Below, piece after piece: positions 25,636-34,157 of a stretch of DNA of 34,157 nucleotides. Each line of letters begins with the position of its first letter. The stretch's first letter is position 1. The DNA is from Ignavibacteria bacterium (GTDB lineage Bacteria; Bacteroidota; Ignavibacteria; Tepidaquicellales; Tepidaquicellaceae): contig JAOADD010000045.1 in assembly GCA_026417495.1 (NCBI GenBank), positions 1 to 34,157 on the forward strand, in the 5' to 3' direction. Below the pieces are notes generated by a model. The model made no database searches. It had not been told where the DNA came from and worked only from the letters and a program-made list of their open reading frames with translations. The translations under genes and the position numbers were made by a program.

Positions 25636-25658
25636 AAAACAAAGTATCTTAAACTAAA

Positions 25659-26453
25659 TTATTTTTTATTTTTCTTCTTAGGTTCTTGTTTCGGTTTTCT
25701 TTCTTTCTTCTTTATCTGCTTTTTGTCAGAAATTATTTTTTTCTCTATATCTGTTAATTCAGGAATTCTTAAAATCTGCCCGGGATAAATCAAATCTGGC
25801 TTTACTATTTTATGAGGAACCCCTTTCGGAGCTGAAATTACTCCCTCTTTATTAGCCTCCCAAATTTTAACCCAGAATCGTGCATTACCATAAATTTCTT
25901 TCTTTTGTGCTATCTTCCAAAGACAATCGCCTTTAACAACAGTATATTGAGTATATTTTTCTTCCTTGACAACTATTTTCTTTGAATCTTCTTCCCATTT
26001 AAGTAACTCAGCGTACATTTTATTGTATCGTTCTTGATACTTTGGCAAACATTTCGCTTTTGAAAGTGAAATTTCATCAAAAAAGTTTTTTCTTGCCAAT
26101 TCTGGAGTGCCGATACGATTTTTAATTGTACTTTCGGTCTCAGAAAATTTACTATCAAATTCAGTTAGATTTAAAGAGTTTATTAAATTATCATATTCTT
26201 GCTGCAATTCAGATATTTTTTTGTCCTTATCAACTGCTTCACTCTCAAGGTCTTGAATTTCTTTAGTTAAGTTTTTGACTTCACTTTCTAACAATTTTTT
26301 CTTTTCTTTAGAATCATTTAAATCCTTGTAAAATTTATTATATTGTTCTTCCTTTTCTGCTTCGTCACAGCACTCCTCATATTCTTGAGAAAATAAAAAT
26401 CCTGTCCCTAAGAACAGGATAATTATTATCCCACCAAAAAACAATTTTTTCAT
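25659..26453 (-). CDS. Secreted coiled-coil protein with LysM domain
   Basis: The 264-residue protein has a signal peptide (core 7-20, cleaved near FSQ 21-23), a charged coiled coil (36-96, with [19 protein letters not shown]), a helical middle, one LysM (about 170-231, [20 protein letters not shown] through [11 protein letters not shown]) and a Lys/Pro tail ([16 protein letters not shown]). LysM binds the glycan chains of peptidoglycan, so the protein is probably periplasmic and wall-bound. It is the last gene of the cluster with the GldM-like and MotA/TolQ-like genes; a wall anchor is what such a motor would otherwise lack. Two N-terminal cysteines (C28, C29) do not form a lipobox. AAGGGGC lies just before ATG. 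Confidence 0.85.
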   Translation of the reverse strand: MKKLFFGGIIIILFLGTGFLFSQEYEECCDEAEKEEQYNKFYKDLNDSKEKKKLLESEVKNLTKEIQDLESEAVDKDKKISELQQEYDNLINSLNLTEFDSKFSETESTIKNRIGTPELARKNFFDEISLSKAKCLPKYQERYNKMYAELLKWEEDSKKIVVKEEKYTQYTVVKGDCLWKIAQKKEIYGNARFWVKIWEANKEGVISAPKGVPHKIVKPDLIYPGQILRIPELTDIEKKIISDKKQIKKKERKPKQEPKKKNKK

Positions 26454-26493
26454 AGCCCCTTATTAATATTTGAAAATAATAAATTTAAAAATT

Positions 26494-27735
26494 TTATTTC
26501 TCCTCAAAGTAATCACCAATTTTAAATCTACCATTAATCATTACACACACAACACCAAACCTTCCACTTGGAGTTTTTGTCATTCTAATAGAAGGACCAA
26601 AAGCAAATGAGGTAAGCGAGAATCCTTCTCCAATATCTGAAATTAAAGTTTCAATTAACAATTGGAAATTTCTTCTCCCGGCAAGAGTCGCATTAATTCT
26701 TAAATCAAATACAGAACCTGCAAATCTCATTTCTCTTGCTGAAAATCCGATGTGAGTTTCACCTAAATATCTAGCTACATAAATTTTTGCACGTGTTGAA
26801 CCCAAAGCTCTAAATGGATATCTAAATTCCCAATTAAAGAAACTTTCATCTACAATTACACTATTAGGCATAAAAGTAGTATCACCTTCAACTCGTACTT
26901 TTAATGGCGGATCATAATCACCAGAATCAAGTACTGTGTAATACCCAACTTGGAAGAAGTTACCAAAAGGAATTACATAGGAAATTTCTAGACCAAGTTT
27001 TGGTGTAAACAAGTTATTATACTTTCCAAATTTACTTTCTTTTTCACCAGCTGTTGCTCCCGCCTGATGTTTAAGTACTAATTCTTTAATCCTAGTACTG
27101 ACACCAACAGAAGCACCGAGTAAGTGGAAATTCGCACCTACTTTATCGGTTTCAAGTGGTCCAGAATATGGTGTCCCACTATAGAAAGAAAATCCGAAAC
27201 CTCTTTTAATAGGAATGCCAAGAGGATCACCACCAAAAACTTGTAAGTAAGGATTGTGATATGCTGTAGTATTTATAATATCACGTACTTTTTTAGGTGG
27301 TGCTATTAACTCTTTAATCTTGATTTTTTTAATCACCCTTAAAAATACAGAACCATAATCTAATTTCGATTCTCTAAGATTTACCTTATTGGCTCCCGTC
27401 CAATTAATCAATTTATCCTGGGTTTCCTTAGATAATTGTGACCATGCAAATCTCATTGCGTCTGCAGAAGTTTCATCACCAATAACTACAGTTTGCACTT
27501 GTGGGTCAATAATATTAACAGTAATAGCATAACTTTCAAGTTTAGGATCAATAAATAATTCATCCTGAAGCTTCACAAAAACGCTATCATCTTGAGCACG
27601 AGCGTTAATTCTAAAATATTTCCATGTTCTTGGATCATTTTCTAGCTCTTCTTGTGCAAAAACATTTTCTACTTGTAAAAGCAATAAAGAACAAAAAACA
27701 ATTAAAAGGCTAAAAAATATTCTCTTTTTATTCAT
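26494..27735 (-). CDS. Outer-membrane protein with periplasmic N-terminal domain (unrecognised family)
   Basis: The 413-residue protein has a signal peptide (MNKKRIFFSLLIVFCSLLLL, cleaved after FAQ near residue 28). A soluble mixed domain spans roughly 30-150 and includes DPQVQTVVIGDETSADAMRF. From about 170 onward the sequence is alternating beta-strand with GLEISYVIPFGNFFQVGYYT and FNWEFRYPFRALGSTRAKIY, consistent with an 8-12 stranded barrel ending GRFKIGDYF. I do not recognise a named family; it is not GldN or GldK by any motif I can see. Position between the GldM-like and LysM genes suggests it is the outer-membrane partner of the same apparatus. Confidence 0.75.
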   Translation of the reverse strand: MNKKRIFFSLLIVFCSLLLLQVENVFAQEELENDPRTWKYFRINARAQDDSVFVKLQDELFIDPKLESYAITVNIIDPQVQTVVIGDETSADAMRFAWSQLSKETQDKLINWTGANKVNLRESKLDYGSVFLRVIKKIKIKELIAPPKKVRDIINTTAYHNPYLQVFGGDPLGIPIKRGFGFSFYSGTPYSGPLETDKVGANFHLLGASVGVSTRIKELVLKHQAGATAGEKESKFGKYNNLFTPKLGLEISYVIPFGNFFQVGYYTVLDSGDYDPPLKVRVEGDTTFMPNSVIVDESFFNWEFRYPFRALGSTRAKIYVARYLGETHIGFSAREMRFAGSVFDLRINATLAGRRNFQLLIETLISDIGEGFSLTSFAFGPSIRMTKTPSGRFGVVCVMINGRFKIGDYFEEK

Positions 27736-27813
27736 TTTATATAAATTAATTATTCATTTAATTTACAAATAAAATTAATAACAAAAAATTAATAAATCCA
27801 TTACAATAAATTG

Positions 27814-28734
27814 TTACCACTCAGTAAATGTAAATATACCTTGCCTACTAATTTTATTACCAGCTGCATCAACAACTGTAATAGTGAATGCTACGTTGTA
27901 GGGTTCCTCTTTACCTTCTGTAAATGCTTCAAATGCAGACTTTGAAGTAAGAAAATTCAGAGTTATATCATAAGTACCAGGACCAGATTGAGTTACCCTT
28001 ACAGGCCCTGAAACAGTTACTTTCAATTGTTCAGGTGCTACATCTTTAATTTGAACACGATATCCAACTTGAGATTGTATATTTCGCACTGAGATACCTT
28101 CGCCCATTTGTGCTAATCGGGTCATAGTAATTTCTGGAGGTGGTTTCTTTTGAATTGGTTTAGTATCTGAAGATTCACCAACTCTATAAGTGATACTTTT
28201 TTCACCTCCAAGTGTAAAAGTTGCAGAACCACCAGGAGGAATACTTGCTAACGTCCTTCCATCAGCAGAAATTACTAATGTACCATTGTATGGATTTTTT
28301 ACAGTATAAGTTAAATACTGAGTAAATGTTCCCGAAATCTGAACATCCGCTTGAATTTTCTTCTCTTCTAAAGGTTTCTCTTCCTCGGGTTTTTTCTCTT
28401 CTATTTTCAATTCTGGCTGCTTCTGTTCTAATCTAAGCTGTGGTTGAGTCTGAACTACTGATAACTGAGTTTTCATTTGCTGTAATTGAACCTGTAACTT
28501 TTGAAAATCTTCAAAATTTACAGCACTATCAAAATCAAGTTTGGGTACAAGCCCCAAAGCAAGAAGAGAATCAATAAATGCTTTTAATGAATCTGCATAT
28601 TGTTTCTTAACTATATCTTGTTTAGAAATAACTTCAACCAAATCTATATTTGCACCTTTGAGTGCTATTACGCATACTACAAAGATGTAAAGGACTTGAT
28701 ATATTACGAATTTTACATCTCTTGCGCCTTTCAT
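27814..28734 (-). CDS. GldM-like single-TM periplasmic protein
   Basis: The 306-residue protein has one N-terminal TM (about 9-27), a short coiled coil (75-95), a Pro/Glu/Lys linker (99-127) and two beta-rich periplasmic domains (about 130-187 and 200-305). The N-terminus, ARDVKFVIYQVLYIF..., resembles the GldM/PorM opening, where an Arg is followed by a Tyr-x-Val-Leu within the TM and then a short acidic helix. GldM is the periplasm-spanning rotor of the T9SS/gliding motor. At 306 residues this is much shorter than GldM (about 510), which has four periplasmic domains. No OmpA-like wall-binding motif as in MotB is visible. The gene follows the four-TM MotA/TolQ-like gene by 113 bases, matching GldL-GldM order. 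Confidence 0.7.
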   Translation of the reverse strand: MKGARDVKFVIYQVLYIFVVCVIALKGANIDLVEVISKQDIVKKQYADSLKAFIDSLLALGLVPKLDFDSAVNFEDFQKLQVQLQQMKTQLSVVQTQPQLRLEQKQPELKIEEKKPEEEKPLEEKKIQADVQISGTFTQYLTYTVKNPYNGTLVISADGRTLASIPPGGSATFTLGGEKSITYRVGESSDTKPIQKKPPPEITMTRLAQMGEGISVRNIQSQVGYRVQIKDVAPEQLKVTVSGPVRVTQSGPGTYDITLNFLTSKSAFEAFTEGKEEPYNVAFTITVVDAAGNKISRQGIFTFTEW

Positions 28735-28847
28735 TGTTGTTGTAGTTTAAAATTTTAAAATATTTTCAATTTTATCATAACTTATATAAAACATATGTTA
28801 ATCAATAATTTATTTACATCGCACACTTTACTTTATTAATCTACAAA

Positions 28848-30092
28848 TCATTGTAAATTGTTCCCAGAACGTTTTCCAGCTATATATGCAAGATTTTCAA
28901 GACTCTTTGTGGCATTGGCTTCATTCATAATTTTCAAAGTCTCTGAAATAAAATGGGCTGTCATTTGTAATTCTTTTAATGGCTTTTCATCAGGCAAATC
29001 AATCTTTAATTTGTTAATTTGCTCTCCTAATTTTTGAATTGCTTCAAGTTGTTGTCTTAGTATTGTAGAATATTCTGCGGATTTATGAACTATTCCTGCA
29101 ATGTTCGTCAAAGTAGCTGAAATTTGATTAAATTGATTTATAATAGCAGAATCAAATAGCTTAACATTTTTAATTTCATCAACTGTATTTTTAAATGATT
29201 CCATATTTGCAGCAAACTCTTTTGTAATATCATTCGTTACCTTAATTAATTTATAAATATATTCAATCTCTTCTTTTGAGAAATGTTTTACTCCAGCTCC
29301 AGAAGTTGTCATTATTTCTGCTAATGCTTGTTTGTTTGCTTCACTGAGTTTAGTGATTAAATTGTTCTGTTCCTTCTCCCTTGTTTGATAATAGAACTCG
29401 GTTTCAATATTTTTAACCTCTTCAACAATTTTTTGATATCTTAAACTTTGTGCTTCAAATACAGCACCAAACAATTTAGCAATAGCAAGAATAATAATTG
29501 ATTTTATTTCAAATGGAACGGAAAATCCAAGAAATAACTGAGGCCCAATCTTAATTGATACTAATAATATAGCAGCACCAAGTAATGGTAGTGCTGTACC
29601 AATAGAGTCTACAAGACCATTATATTTTTCATTAACTCTTGCAATAATACCTTCAGAAGCACCTTTACTAATTATCTCGGTTTTCAAAGTCTGATTAGCT
29701 CTCAACGCAAATAAGATAAATATTAAATAAAATGCAAAAGGCATCCACCATAACTGTACTGGTTCAATTTGGGTATTTAATAAATTAGATTCCGGAAATA
29801 GCCACTGAGAAAAGCTATTAGCCACATGCCCAAAAAGTGGTACATAAGCAACATCAACTAAAAACGATAAAAGCACAACAATAAGTGATGGAAACGCTGA
29901 TTTAAAATAAGCGAATGCTCCTTCTTTCTCTAGTTGGTTTATTCCCTTTCTAATAACATAATCTTGTATTTGTATTAATTGAGAATCATCTCTTTTAAGA
30001 GATTGAACTTTTTGCTCTAACTCTGCAACTTCTAACGCTTCCATATTATTAATAATCTCAGTATCTTTTCCGTATGTGTTTTTTTCTTCCAT
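28848..30092 (-). CDS. MotA/TolQ/ExbB-like four-TM protein with long cytoplasmic tail
   Basis: The 414-residue inner-membrane protein: cytoplasmic helical N-terminus (1-65), TM1 (66-90, containing Asp80), TM2 (112-131), a 30-residue loop, TM3 (160-185), TM4 (196-214), then a 200-residue cytoplasmic helical tail rich in Glu, Lys and Gln. TM3 reads SIGTALPLLGAAILL; the IGxxxPxxG pattern is the same as in ExbB/TolQ (IGSTAPFVG), where this helix lines the proton path. Together with the single-TM partner downstream this has the outline of a 5:2 ion-driven motor unit such as MotAB, ExbBD, ZorAB or GldLM. A direct assignment to GldL is not possible: GldL has two TMs. It heads the four-gene cluster. 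Confidence 0.7.
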   Translation of the reverse strand: MEEKNTYGKDTEIINNMEALEVAELEQKVQSLKRDDSQLIQIQDYVIRKGINQLEKEGAFAYFKSAFPSLIVVLLSFLVDVAYVPLFGHVANSFSQWLFPESNLLNTQIEPVQLWWMPFAFYLIFILFALRANQTLKTEIISKGASEGIIARVNEKYNGLVDSIGTALPLLGAAILLVSIKIGPQLFLGFSVPFEIKSIIILAIAKLFGAVFEAQSLRYQKIVEEVKNIETEFYYQTREKEQNNLITKLSEANKQALAEIMTTSGAGVKHFSKEEIEYIYKLIKVTNDITKEFAANMESFKNTVDEIKNVKLFDSAIINQFNQISATLTNIAGIVHKSAEYSTILRQQLEAIQKLGEQINKLKIDLPDEKPLKELQMTAHFISETLKIMNEANATKSLENLAYIAGKRSGNNLQ

Positions 30093-30442
30093 AAAAAACT
30101 ATTTTTTGTTTTTATAAATATTTCTTATAAGTTGTTTAAATTGCTTTTATTTTTATTAAAAATCAATATATAAATTGAGAAATAAATTTTAAACTTTTCA
30201 GATGAGCTTTAAGAAAATAATATAATATCTCTTTTGAAATCACTTTTCTTTTACGACATATATAATATAGTTATTTTGATTTTTAATTTCAAAATCAATA
30301 TTTAGGAAAATTTTTAATAAATAATAACTGCTTTATGAGTAAACAAATTATTTAAAGTTCTAATTCCACAAAAAATTCCATATATTTTTTAGATACGTTT
30401 CCGAAAGATAAAAAAATTTTCAATCTGGAATACAGTTATTAA
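30093..30442. other. AT-rich intergenic region upstream of the motor-like cluster
   Basis: About 350 bases without a credible gene. It lies between divergent units: the minus-strand four-TM gene and the plus-strand tRNA-Leu. A loose inverted repeat (TTTTGATTTT / AAAATCAATA, 30274-30300) is present but imperfect. No promoter of the TAnnTTTG kind could be placed for the minus-strand gene. Confidence 0.5.
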
Positions 30443-30471
30443 TTGATAATAAGAACCTTATTATTTATATT
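30443..30471 (+). promoter_or_regulatory. Promoter of tRNA-Leu
   Basis: TTGATA (30443-30448), a 17-base spacer and TATATT (30466-30471) are close to the sigma-70 -35/-10 consensus. They predict a start near 30478, about five bases before the mature 5' end of the tRNA. Confidence 0.5.
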
Positions 30472-30482
30472 TATTATAATTT

Positions 30483-30569
30483 GCCCGAGTGGCGGAACTG
30501 GCAGACGCGCAGGACTTAAAATCCTGTTGACCTAAAAGGTCAGTATCGGTTCGATTCCGATCTCGGGCA
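30483..30569 (+). tRNA. tRNA-Leu(UAA)
   Basis: The acceptor stem GCCCGAG (30483-30489) pairs with CTCGGGC (30562-30568), with discriminator A30569. The anticodon stem CAGGA/TCCTG encloses loop CTTAAAA, anticodon TAA at 30517-30519. A long class II variable arm (TGACC/GGTCA around TAAAA) is typical of Leu. The T arm is TCGGTTCGATTCCGA. CCA is not encoded (ACT follows). Confidence 0.97.
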
Positions 30570-30576
30570 CTAAAAG

Positions 30577-30612
30577 ACTCTGGAAAAATAATTATTGTTT
30601 CCAGAGTTTTTT
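30577..30612 (+). terminator. Rho-independent terminator of tRNA-Leu
   Basis: ACTCTGGAAA (30577-30586) pairs perfectly with TTTCCAGAGT (30598-30607), with an 11-base loop, followed by a T run to 30612. It begins eight bases after the tRNA 3' end. Confidence 0.9.
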
Positions 30613-30662
30613 ATTTGTATATTTAAAAAATTTTATTTTAAACCCAACAAATTTAACTAAGA

Positions 30663-32708
30663 ATGTATATCTTAAAAAAAATAATAGATATGAATAAACA
30701 TTACTACTTCTTTATTATTTCTTTAATCTTAATAAATTCAAGTTACCCACAATGGTTTAAAGGAAATGGTCTTTATTATGGTAATAGCTTTAGAACTCTA
30801 GCATCAAATCAACCTTATGTTTATGTAGGCACTTTTTCAAATGGGGTCTTTCGATCAACTAACAACGGTTCTCAGTGGGAACAGAGTGGTTTAGGTTCTA
30901 ATTATGTTTATTCATTAGCAACGGATAATAATTTTGTATTTGCTGGTACTTATGGAAGCGGTATTTATGTATCAACTAACTATGGAACATCCTGGATTCA
31001 AACTTTACCAAGCAGGTATGTTAGAATTATCATTATTGGAACCAACTCTATATTTGCAGGGACAGATTCATATGGTGTTTATCAAAGCACGAACAACGGA
31101 CAAAACTGGACACAAACATCCCTTAATAATAAAAATGTATGGTCTCTTGCAGTTTATGGTCAAACAATATTTGCAGGAACAACTGATTCAGGTGTGTACC
31201 GTTCTACAAATGGAGGAATAAATTGGACTCAAACTCCATTGAACAGTTATACAGTTATTTCTCTGGCGGTAAATGCTTCAACAGTTTTTGCTGGAACTTA
31301 TTCAGGACTATTTCGCTCTGACAATAATGGTGATACCTGGCAACCAGTTGCACAATTTACTTCAGAATATGTATTTGCAATTGCAATCAGTGGAAATAAT
31401 ATTTTTCTCGGAACATGGAGTCAGGGAATTTATCGTTCTACTAACAATGGAATAAATTGGACACAAACAGATTTCACATCAGGATGGATAAGAGCAATAT
31501 CATTACAACCAACAAAATATTTTGCAGCATCTGATAATGGGATTGTAATTTCAACTAATGCAGGTGTAAACTGGGGTATCTCAAACTTTTGCAATACTGA
31601 TTTTAGATGTATTTCAGGAGTCGGAAATAATATTTTTGCAGGCACAGGTTATAATGGTGGGATATTTTATTCTTCCGATGGAGGATACAATTGGAGTCAA
31701 ACAAGCATGATAAATAAAACTTTTTACTCTTTGTATTCTACCTCAAGTTATACTCTTGCTGGTTCTTATAATTATGGAATATATTACACCACAAATAATG
31801 GATTAAATTGGTTTCAATCTAATCTTACTAATAGAACAATAGAATCAATTTGTTTGCACAATAATATCTTATTTGCTGGTTCATGGTATTATGGAGTTTA
31901 TAAATCAACGGACAACGGATTAACATGGATTCAAACACCGTTAAATAATTATACAATTTATTCTCTTTCTTCCAATGGAAATTATTTATTTGCAGGAACT
32001 GAAAATAATGGAGTTATTTATTCAACCAACAATGGAAATAATTGGCAACAAACTCCTTTAAACAATAAAACAATATACTCTCTCGCAACAAGTGGTAACT
32101 ATATATACGCAGGTACATTAGACTCTGGGATATACATATCAACAAATCTAGGATTAACTTGGACACATTCAACATTAAATAATAAGGTTATATTATCTAT
32201 ATTTGCAATATCTAATTTTGCTTGGGCAGGACTTGGTAATAATGAGGGTGTTTATTTCTCTACGAATTATGGTCAAAACTGGATTACAAAGAATGAAGGA
32301 TTTGATCAAACTCCTTATGTATTTGGATTTTATTTTAATTCATCAGGAAATTACATCTTAGCATCAGCAAGTGCTACTTCGATTTGGAGAAGACCTCTTA
32401 CTGATTTTAATCCAACTTTAAAAGTTACATCACATCTGACACCATCAGAATTCGTATTATATCAGAATTATCCTAATCCTTTTAACTCAACTACTCAAAT
32501 AAGATTTTCCATTCCGAAAAAACAATATATTACACTTAAAGTATATGATATTATTGGAAGAGAAATAGAGACACTAATAAACCGTGAATTAGAATCAGGG
32601 TTGTATTCATTAGTGTGGGATGGAAAAAACTGTTCAAGTGGAATATACTTCTGTAAGTTAACTTCTGCAGAAGTAAGAAAAATTATTTTTATGGTAATGA
32701 TTAAATAA
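30663..32708 (+). CDS. Secreted Asp-box repeat (beta-propeller) protein with T9SS sorting domain
   Basis: The 681-residue exported protein has an N-terminal signal peptide; ATG 30690 (MNKHYYFFIISLILINSSYP) gives a cleaner one than ATG 30663. From about residue 45 to 570 it contains 13 repeats of about 41 residues with consensus FAGTxxxGVYxSTNNGxNWxQTxLNN; S-T-N-x-G-x-x-W is an Asp-box (BNR-like) hairpin, so the region should form one or two propellers. The C-terminus is a type A T9SS sorting domain: FVLYQNYPNPFNSTTQIRFS, VYDIIGREIETLIN, SGIYFCKL and a basic tail KIIFMVMIK. It is thus a surface or released protein; ligand unknown. The repeats are also visible in the DNA at about 125-base spacing. 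Convergent with mgtE, 8 bases apart. Confidence 0.92.
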   Translation: MYILKKIIDMNKHYYFFIISLILINSSYPQWFKGNGLYYGNSFRTLASNQPYVYVGTFSNGVFRSTNNGSQWEQSGLGSNYVYSLATDNNFVFAGTYGSGIYVSTNYGTSWIQTLPSRYVRIIIIGTNSIFAGTDSYGVYQSTNNGQNWTQTSLNNKNVWSLAVYGQTIFAGTTDSGVYRSTNGGINWTQTPLNSYTVISLAVNASTVFAGTYSGLFRSDNNGDTWQPVAQFTSEYVFAIAISGNNIFLGTWSQGIYRSTNNGINWTQTDFTSGWIRAISLQPTKYFAASDNGIVISTNAGVNWGISNFCNTDFRCISGVGNNIFAGTGYNGGIFYSSDGGYNWSQTSMINKTFYSLYSTSSYTLAGSYNYGIYYTTNNGLNWFQSNLTNRTIESICLHNNILFAGSWYYGVYKSTDNGLTWIQTPLNNYTIYSLSSNGNYLFAGTENNGVIYSTNNGNNWQQTPLNNKTIYSLATSGNYIYAGTLDSGIYISTNLGLTWTHSTLNNKVILSIFAISNFAWAGLGNNEGVYFSTNYGQNWITKNEGFDQTPYVFGFYFNSSGNYILASASATSIWRRPLTDFNPTLKVTSHLTPSEFVLYQNYPNPFNSTTQIRFSIPKKQYITLKVYDIIGREIETLINRELESGLYSLVWDGKNCSSGIYFCKLTSAEVRKIIFMVMIK

Positions 32709-32716
32709 AAATACTT

Positions 32717-34096
32717 TTATAGCAAAGTTCCTGCTAAAATAAAACTTGCTACGGTAAAATAGATAATAATTCCAGTAACATCAACAAGAGTAGCAACAAA
32801 AGGTGCGGAACAAGTTGCTGGATCTAATTTAAATGATTTCAAGATAATTGGAAGTAAAGAACCCATAAGTGTACCCCACATAACAACACCAACTAAGGCA
32901 AGTGCTACTGTAAATGCTACAGCCAACCAATGTTCGCCATATAAATTTCCTGCTAATTGCCATAATGTAATCCTCAAAAATCCTATACTTGCAAGAATTG
33001 CCCCCAGAGAAACTCCTGTAATAAGCTCTCTTCTGATAATTTTGAACCAATCTCTAATAGTTATTTCTCCCAAAGCAAGTGCTCTTACCACAAGAGTTGC
33101 TGCTTGTGAGCCACTATTTCCGCCACTTGAAATAATTAAAGGAATAAATAATGCTAACACCACTGCTCTAGCAATTTCATGCTCGAAAAAACCCATAGCT
33201 GTAGCTGTTAACATCTCACCAATAAAAAGTATCACAAGCCAACCTGCTCGCTTTCTTACCATCTTAGGTAATGGTGTAGATATATAAGGTAAGTCCAATG
33301 ACTCCATACCACCAAACTTTTGAACATCTTCCGTTGCTTCTTCTTCAATTACATCAAGTACATCATCTGCTGTAACTATTCCAAGCAAATAATTTTCTTC
33401 ATTAACAACAGGAATAACATATAAGTCATATTCCCTGAACATTTGCACTGCTTTTTCCTGATCATCTGTTACCTGTAAACTAATAACAGTTTGTTTCAAA
33501 ATGTCCGAAACTTTTGAATTGGGGTCTGATAGTAAAATTTCTTTTATTGATAATTCATCAACTAATTTTCCTTGATTATCGGTAACAAACAAAGTTTCTA
33601 TATTCTCAATTTCTTTCCCAACCTTTCTGATATGCTCTAAAACCTGTGATATTGTCCAATCAGTTTTGATAGCAATAAAATCAGGTGTCATTAACCTTCC
33701 AACCGACTGTTCTGGATATCCTAAAAGATTTACCGCAATCTTTCTTTCTTCTGGAGTTAATAATCTAATAAGTTTTTTTACAAGTGGGCCTGGTAAATCC
33801 TCTAACAGCTCGGTTCTATCATCGGGAGACATTTCATTTAGAACTTGTGCTATTTCACTGTCAGTAAATGATTTTAAAAGTGACTTTTGAACATCATAAT
33901 TTAAATACTCAAAAGCGTCAGCTGCAATATCTTTAGGTAAAAATCTAAATAAAATCGCTCTATCTTTCTCGTCAATGTTTTCTATGATATCGGCAATTTC
34001 TGAAGGGTGAAAATCTAAAATAACTTCCTTCAAAATATTCCAATCTCTTCTTTCAATTAGTTCTTTTATTTCAGGTTGTAATAGTTTCCCTATCAT
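32717..34096 (-). CDS. mgtE: Magnesium transporter MgtE
   Basis: A Mg2+ channel/transporter of the inner membrane (459 aa, normal length). The N domain (about 15-125) has superhelical repeats such as HPSEIADIIENIDEKDRAIL and LLEDLPGPLVKKLIRLLTPE. Two CBS domains follow (about 130-255, with GRLMTPDFIAIKTDWTISQV and VVNEENYLLGIVTADDVLDV), which gate the pore by sensing Mg2+. The TM domain (about 285-459) contains FIPLIISSGGNSGSQAATLV and the C-terminal pore helix, DPATCSAPFVATLVDVTGI, with the acidic residues for Mg2+. It is monocistronic; the 61 bases upstream within the window show no clear riboswitch. Confidence 0.96.
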   Translation of the reverse strand: MIGKLLQPEIKELIERRDWNILKEVILDFHPSEIADIIENIDEKDRAILFRFLPKDIAADAFEYLNYDVQKSLLKSFTDSEIAQVLNEMSPDDRTELLEDLPGPLVKKLIRLLTPEERKIAVNLLGYPEQSVGRLMTPDFIAIKTDWTISQVLEHIRKVGKEIENIETLFVTDNQGKLVDELSIKEILLSDPNSKVSDILKQTVISLQVTDDQEKAVQMFREYDLYVIPVVNEENYLLGIVTADDVLDVIEEEATEDVQKFGGMESLDLPYISTPLPKMVRKRAGWLVILFIGEMLTATAMGFFEHEIARAVVLALFIPLIISSGGNSGSQAATLVVRALALGEITIRDWFKIIRRELITGVSLGAILASIGFLRITLWQLAGNLYGEHWLAVAFTVALALVGVVMWGTLMGSLLPIILKSFKLDPATCSAPFVATLVDVTGIIIYFTVASFILAGTLL

Positions 34097-34157
34097 AAAA
34101 AGTTAATTTATCAAAAATGCAAATTAATTTCTTAAACTAAAAGTTATTTTATTATTC

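Noticed and set aside
26494-27735. GldN identity for the third gene of the motor-like cluster
   Set aside because: The position fits gldKLMN order loosely, but no GldN-like motif is visible and the C-terminal half looks like a beta-barrel, which GldN is not.
25659-30092. Zorya-type (ZorAB) anti-phage system
   Set aside because: A MotA-like protein with a long cytoplasmic tail recalls ZorA, but the partner has no OmpA-like wall-binding domain, no nuclease or ZorC/D gene is adjacent, and the outer-membrane and LysM genes do not fit.
30270-30303. Inverted repeat TTTTGATTTT / AAAATCAATA as operator or attachment site
   Set aside because: Imperfect, AT-only and in a region where such matches are expected by chance.
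30800-32320. Regular about 125-base DNA repeats that could suggest a CRISPR or satellite array
   Set aside because: The periodicity comes from in-frame Asp-box protein repeats in an intact secreted protein; repeat units are diverged and there are no short identical repeats with unique spacers.

Overview
The window is 34 kb of AT-rich, densely packed chromosome, most likely from a member of the Ignavibacteria or a neighbouring Bacteroidota/Chlorobi-group lineage. Four things point there: two type IX secretion (T9SS) C-terminal sorting domains, one with the LYQNYPNPFN signature common in Ignavibacteria; a Bacteroidota-type promoter (TTG-N20-TAACTTTG) before glgA; weak or absent Shine-Dalgarno sites before most genes; and DUF4270-like, GldM-like and multihaem-cytochrome genes together. 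No insertion sequence, phage gene, CRISPR array or rRNA is visible.

Left part (1-12605). After the tail of a T9SS cargo gene, its terminator and a VOC-fold gene, everything to 12605 lies on the minus strand. In transcription order it reads: a c554-like tetrahaem cytochrome, an outer-membrane beta-barrel, a 14-haem cytochrome, a 7-haem lipoprotein cytochrome, a decayed lipoprotein/TPR-like gene, then ccmC, a 49-residue ccmD, ccmE and ccmF, then etfB, etfA, an acyl-CoA dehydrogenase and a small TTG-start gene. I read this as a candidate porin-cytochrome electron conduit (25 haem-binding motifs in three proteins) beside part of the System I haem-ligation machinery. CcmE is the CxxxY variant. EtfB carries a DGDTAQVGP motif like that of bifurcating ETFs.

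Middle part (13051-25604), mostly plus strand. glgA and a GmhB-like phosphatase that lacks its zinc ligands come first. A tight run follows: DUF4270-like lipoprotein, FadL-like barrel, rpiB, glyA, tatC and a polyprenyl diphosphate synthase. A SpoU methyltransferase (minus), a DinG-like Fe-S helicase and an RsmB-like rRNA methyltransferase with an acidic N-terminal extension complete it. These are mainly housekeeping genes.

Right part (25659-34096). A four-gene minus-strand cluster is the best candidate for an undescribed system: a four-TM MotA/TolQ/ExbB-like protein with a long cytoplasmic tail, a single-TM GldM-like periplasmic protein, an outer-membrane protein, and a LysM coiled-coil protein. 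Together they could form an envelope-spanning, ion-driven motor distantly related to GldLM. Beyond it are a compact tRNA-Leu(UAA) unit, a 13-repeat Asp-box propeller protein with a T9SS sorting domain, and mgtE.
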